A DNA stretch of 64,000 nucleotides. Source: Cupriavidus pauculus (GTDB lineage: Bacteria; Pseudomonadota; Gammaproteobacteria; Burkholderiales; Burkholderiaceae). A program made the translations under genes and the position numbers. Of the stretch, positions 62,361-64,000 are shown in pieces. Within the stretch, counting starts at the first letter, position 1; each line of letters begins with the position of its first letter. The stretch lies in contig NZ_PJRP01000001.1 in assembly GCF_002858765.1 (NCBI RefSeq), forward strand, positions 877,366 through 941,365, read 5' to 3'. Under the pieces are notes generated by a model. It was given only the letters and a program-made list of their open reading frames with translations, did no database searches and was not told the origin of the DNA.

Positions 62361-63206
62361 TCAGAAGCACTCCTTGTCCTGATGCATGCCACTGATGACG
62401 CCTACGCAATTGGTATTGATGGGCTTGCGTTCGACGATGCGCTGTGCCACCTGGATGACCCTGGCGATTGGCGAAGGCGCGGCAGCCTGCACCACCGGCT
62501 CGTTCAGCAGGCTGCGCTTGGTGGCGCCTGCGGTGTCCACGGGGCGCGCTTCCACCTGATTGCGCAGCACCAGAGACAGCGATCCGACGCTGCGCGCCAG
62601 GTCCAGTTTCTCGGCCTCTTCGGGCGAAACTTCGAGCGTTACCGCGTTCACCACCTTCGGCTTGGTCTCGTCGCGGTTCACTTCCTGCGCCACGGCCAGC
62701 ACCAGGATCTTTTCGAGAACGATCTTCGAGATCGACTGCTCGGTCTCCGACGGGCCGCTCTTGCCATCCTTTTGCGTGTTGACGATGATGTCGACGAAGC
62801 TGCCGGGCAGCGCGAAGCCCGCCACGCCAACTACATCGTTGACGCGTACGGTGATGGCGCGCTTGCCGTCGGCGATCACCGCGGACAGGCCGCCCTTGGT
62901 GCCCGCCGGCGTGAGCTTGGATTCGAGGATCGGCTCGCCGCGCATCACGCTGGCCTTGGTAACGCGGCCGTCGACGGCCTTGAGATCGTTCAGCGCGCCG
63001 GGCGGCAGGCTGTCGCGTGGCCACTCGACCAGCTTGACGAACTCGGGTGCCAGGCGCTGGCCAAGGTTGATGTCGGTGTTTGCCACCGCCACCTTGACCG
63101 TGCTGCCGGCGCTCTGCTCCACCATCCACCGGGAAGCCAGCACGACAGCGGCCAGGCCAGCGAGGGCGGCCACCAACAACATCAACAGGGTGCGTACGTT
63201 TCTCAT
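62361..63206 (-). CDS. rcpC: Tad pilus assembly protein RcpC/CpaB
   Basis: 281 residues from ATG 63206 with GGAGGG upstream. An N-terminal helix (TLLMLLVAALAGLAAVVLASRW) is followed by an SAF/beta-clip domain (VAVANTDINLGQRLAPEFVKLVEWPRDSLP) and the CpaB signature ITVRVNDVVGVAGFALPGSFVDIIVN. It is a periplasmic component that stabilises the secretin. It precedes rcpA by 47 bases. The C-terminus contains two Cys residues (NTNCVG, DKECF). Confidence 0.9.
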   Translation of the reverse strand: MRNVRTLLMLLVAALAGLAAVVLASRWMVEQSAGSTVKVAVANTDINLGQRLAPEFVKLVEWPRDSLPPGALNDLKAVDGRVTKASVMRGEPILESKLTPAGTKGGLSAVIADGKRAITVRVNDVVGVAGFALPGSFVDIIVNTQKDGKSGPSETEQSISKIVLEKILVLAVAQEVNRDETKPKVVNAVTLEVSPEEAEKLDLARSVGSLSLVLRNQVEARPVDTAGATKRSLLNEPVVQAAAPSPIARVIQVAQRIVERKPINTNCVGVISGMHQDKECF

Positions 63207-63359
63207 TTGATGATCCCTCCCTTTCCATGCGATGCCTGGTGTCCCGGCGTGGGCATGCAGGCGTCCCTGGCGGCACCGCGCGGGGCGGTGCGCCATCTCG
63301 GCTCACTGACGATGTCGATGTGGTAGTGCGGTGCTGAGGTGCTGCGGTGTGACGTACGG

Positions 63360-63506
63360 CTAGTGGTGGAAGACCCAGCCGATGTGCTGGCGCACCGTGC
63401 GCGCGGCCTGCGCGGGCAAATCGGGTTGCGGTGTGCGGTTGTACTGGCGCGACGGGCAGCGGCGCGTGTTCGCGGGGCTGACGGTGTTGCGAAGCTTCCT
63501 GGCCAT
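63360..63506 (-). CDS. Possible 48-residue basic protein inside the Tad operon
   Basis: ATG 63506 is preceded by GGGAG at good spacing, and TAG 63360-63362 closes a 48-codon frame starting MARKLRNTVSPANTRRCPSR and ending GWVFHH. It is rich in Arg, Gln and Pro with one Cys and has no hydrophobic segment, so it is not a Flp pilin. It fills part of the 372-bp gap between the peptidase and rcpC genes. The start signal is the main support; no family is recognised, and the rest of the gap (63207-63359, 63507-63578) shows nothing. Confidence 0.4.
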   Translation of the reverse strand: MARKLRNTVSPANTRRCPSRQYNRTPQPDLPAQAARTVRQHIGWVFHH

Positions 63507-63578
63507 GATGGTTCTCCCGTTCCTTGCCCGGTAGGCCGGGCTTGTGTGCTTCTTCCTTCTGCTGGCGATGGCTGGCGC

Positions 63579-64000
63579 TCAGATCACGCCCGTCATCACC
63601 AGTGCCACGCCTGAGGCAATCGCTACCGCGTACGGCAGGCGTCTGATGGTCCGAATCCTGTTCGCGCCGCTGCGGGGGCCAGGCTCCGGCATCTCGGCCG
63701 CCGTGGTGGGTGCATGGCGGGCGAGCGGCATCCAGAGCAGCGTGCCGATGACTGCGTGCAGCGTGCGGCGGGATTCGCGGCGCCAGAGCATGACGCCCAG
63801 CGCCAGCACGCCGCCGGCCAGTAGCGTCGCCAGCAGGATTTCCGGCATGGCGGCCGGCCCTGTGAGTGCGCCCACGCAGCCCATCAGTTTGGCGTCGCCC
63901 GCGCCCACGGCACGCACGATGTACAGCAGGACAAACGGCACGAGCCCGGCGGCAATGCCGGTGGCCCATTGCCATGTCCCGTTTGCCGCGCCGTGCAGGC
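63579..64000 (-). CDS. tadV: Prepilin peptidase TadV/CpaA, 5' end outside window
   Basis: The minus-strand frame is open to the right edge, giving the last 140 residues. AVGAGDAKLMGCVGAL holds the second catalytic Asp of type IV prepilin peptidases (GxGD), and hydrophobic helices flank it (GLVPFVLLYIVRAV, EILLATLLAGGVLALGVMLW, YAVAIASGVALVMTGVI). The first Asp lies beyond the window. It cleaves Flp, TadE and TadF leader peptides. The Flp pilin gene would be expected just upstream, off the right edge. Confidence 0.88.
   Translation of the reverse strand, partial: LHGAANGTWQWATGIAAGLVPFVLLYIVRAVGAGDAKLMGCVGALTGPAAMPEILLATLLAGGVLALGVMLWRRESRRTLHAVIGTLLWMPLARHAPTTAAEMPEPGPRSGANRIRTIRRLPYAVAIASGVALVMTGVI

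Overview
The window is about 64 kb of GC-rich (roughly two-thirds G+C) chromosome from a beta-proteobacterium. Gene content, codon use and protein style (DUF3141-fabI locus, Dct two-component system, Tad locus of Ralstonia type, paired PqiA genes, IorAB-type dehydrogenase) point to the Burkholderiaceae, most like Cupriavidus or Ralstonia. That assignment is recognition from memory, not a search.

Layout. 1-2.9 kb: tail of a DUF3141 protein, fabI, a small RRM-like protein, modE and a CYTH-domain protein. 2.9-4.5 kb: an intact IS110/IS1111-type element with a long non-coding flank that may encode a bridge (seek) RNA, lying against the end of modC. 4.5-6.8 kb: modCBA (minus strand) with a clear ModE operator. 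7-10 kb: a 5'-nucleotidase-like lipoprotein gene broken by one in-frame TGA, then a Sel1-repeat protein. 10-11.5 kb: remnants of a chaperone-usher fimbrial operon around a nucleoside deoxyribosyltransferase. 11.6-16.3 kb: AI-2E permease plus pqiA1-pqiA2-pqiB-pqiC, all translationally coupled. 16.5-19.6 kb: divergent HPP-CBS and ClC-CBS membrane proteins. 19.7-22.3 kb: Lrp-type regulator divergent from a dimethylargininase-like hydrolase and an ornithine-cyclodeaminase-family gene. 22.4-28.6 kb: an HTH regulator, then dctBD and dctA with a sigma-54 promoter and paired upstream dyads. 28.6-36.7 kb: a MASE1-PAS-GGDEF-EAL protein, a small NTF2-like protein and a periplasmic molybdenum hydroxylase (cytochrome c, 2Fe-2S subunit, Moco subunit). 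36.7-39.6 kb: an ECF sigma/anti-sigma pair divergent from a Tat-exported metallophosphoesterase and a CuA-like cupredoxin. 39.7-44.5 kb: RND pump and adaptor with a divergent small wHTH protein. 44.6-47.1 kb: a MASE1 sensor coupled to a hydrolase-NTF2 fusion. 47.2-49.5 kb: patatin-POTRA-barrel protein (type Vd secretion). 49.7-51.9 kb: groESL with CIRCE. 52-52.8 kb: a cytoplasmic metallophosphoesterase. 52.9-64 kb: Tad/Flp pilus assembly operon (minus strand), running off the right edge inside the prepilin peptidase.

How the parts work together. The molybdate importer and ModE could supply the Moco dehydrogenase. DctB/DctD, the sigma-54 promoter and paired dyads form a self-contained dicarboxylate-induction circuit. 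Two promoters with the same GGGAATA-N17-GTA layout drive the ECF sigma operon and the divergent phosphoesterase/cupredoxin operon, so the pair looks like one autoregulated regulon. This regulon, and the possible bridge-RNA flank of the IS element, are the least conventional items here.
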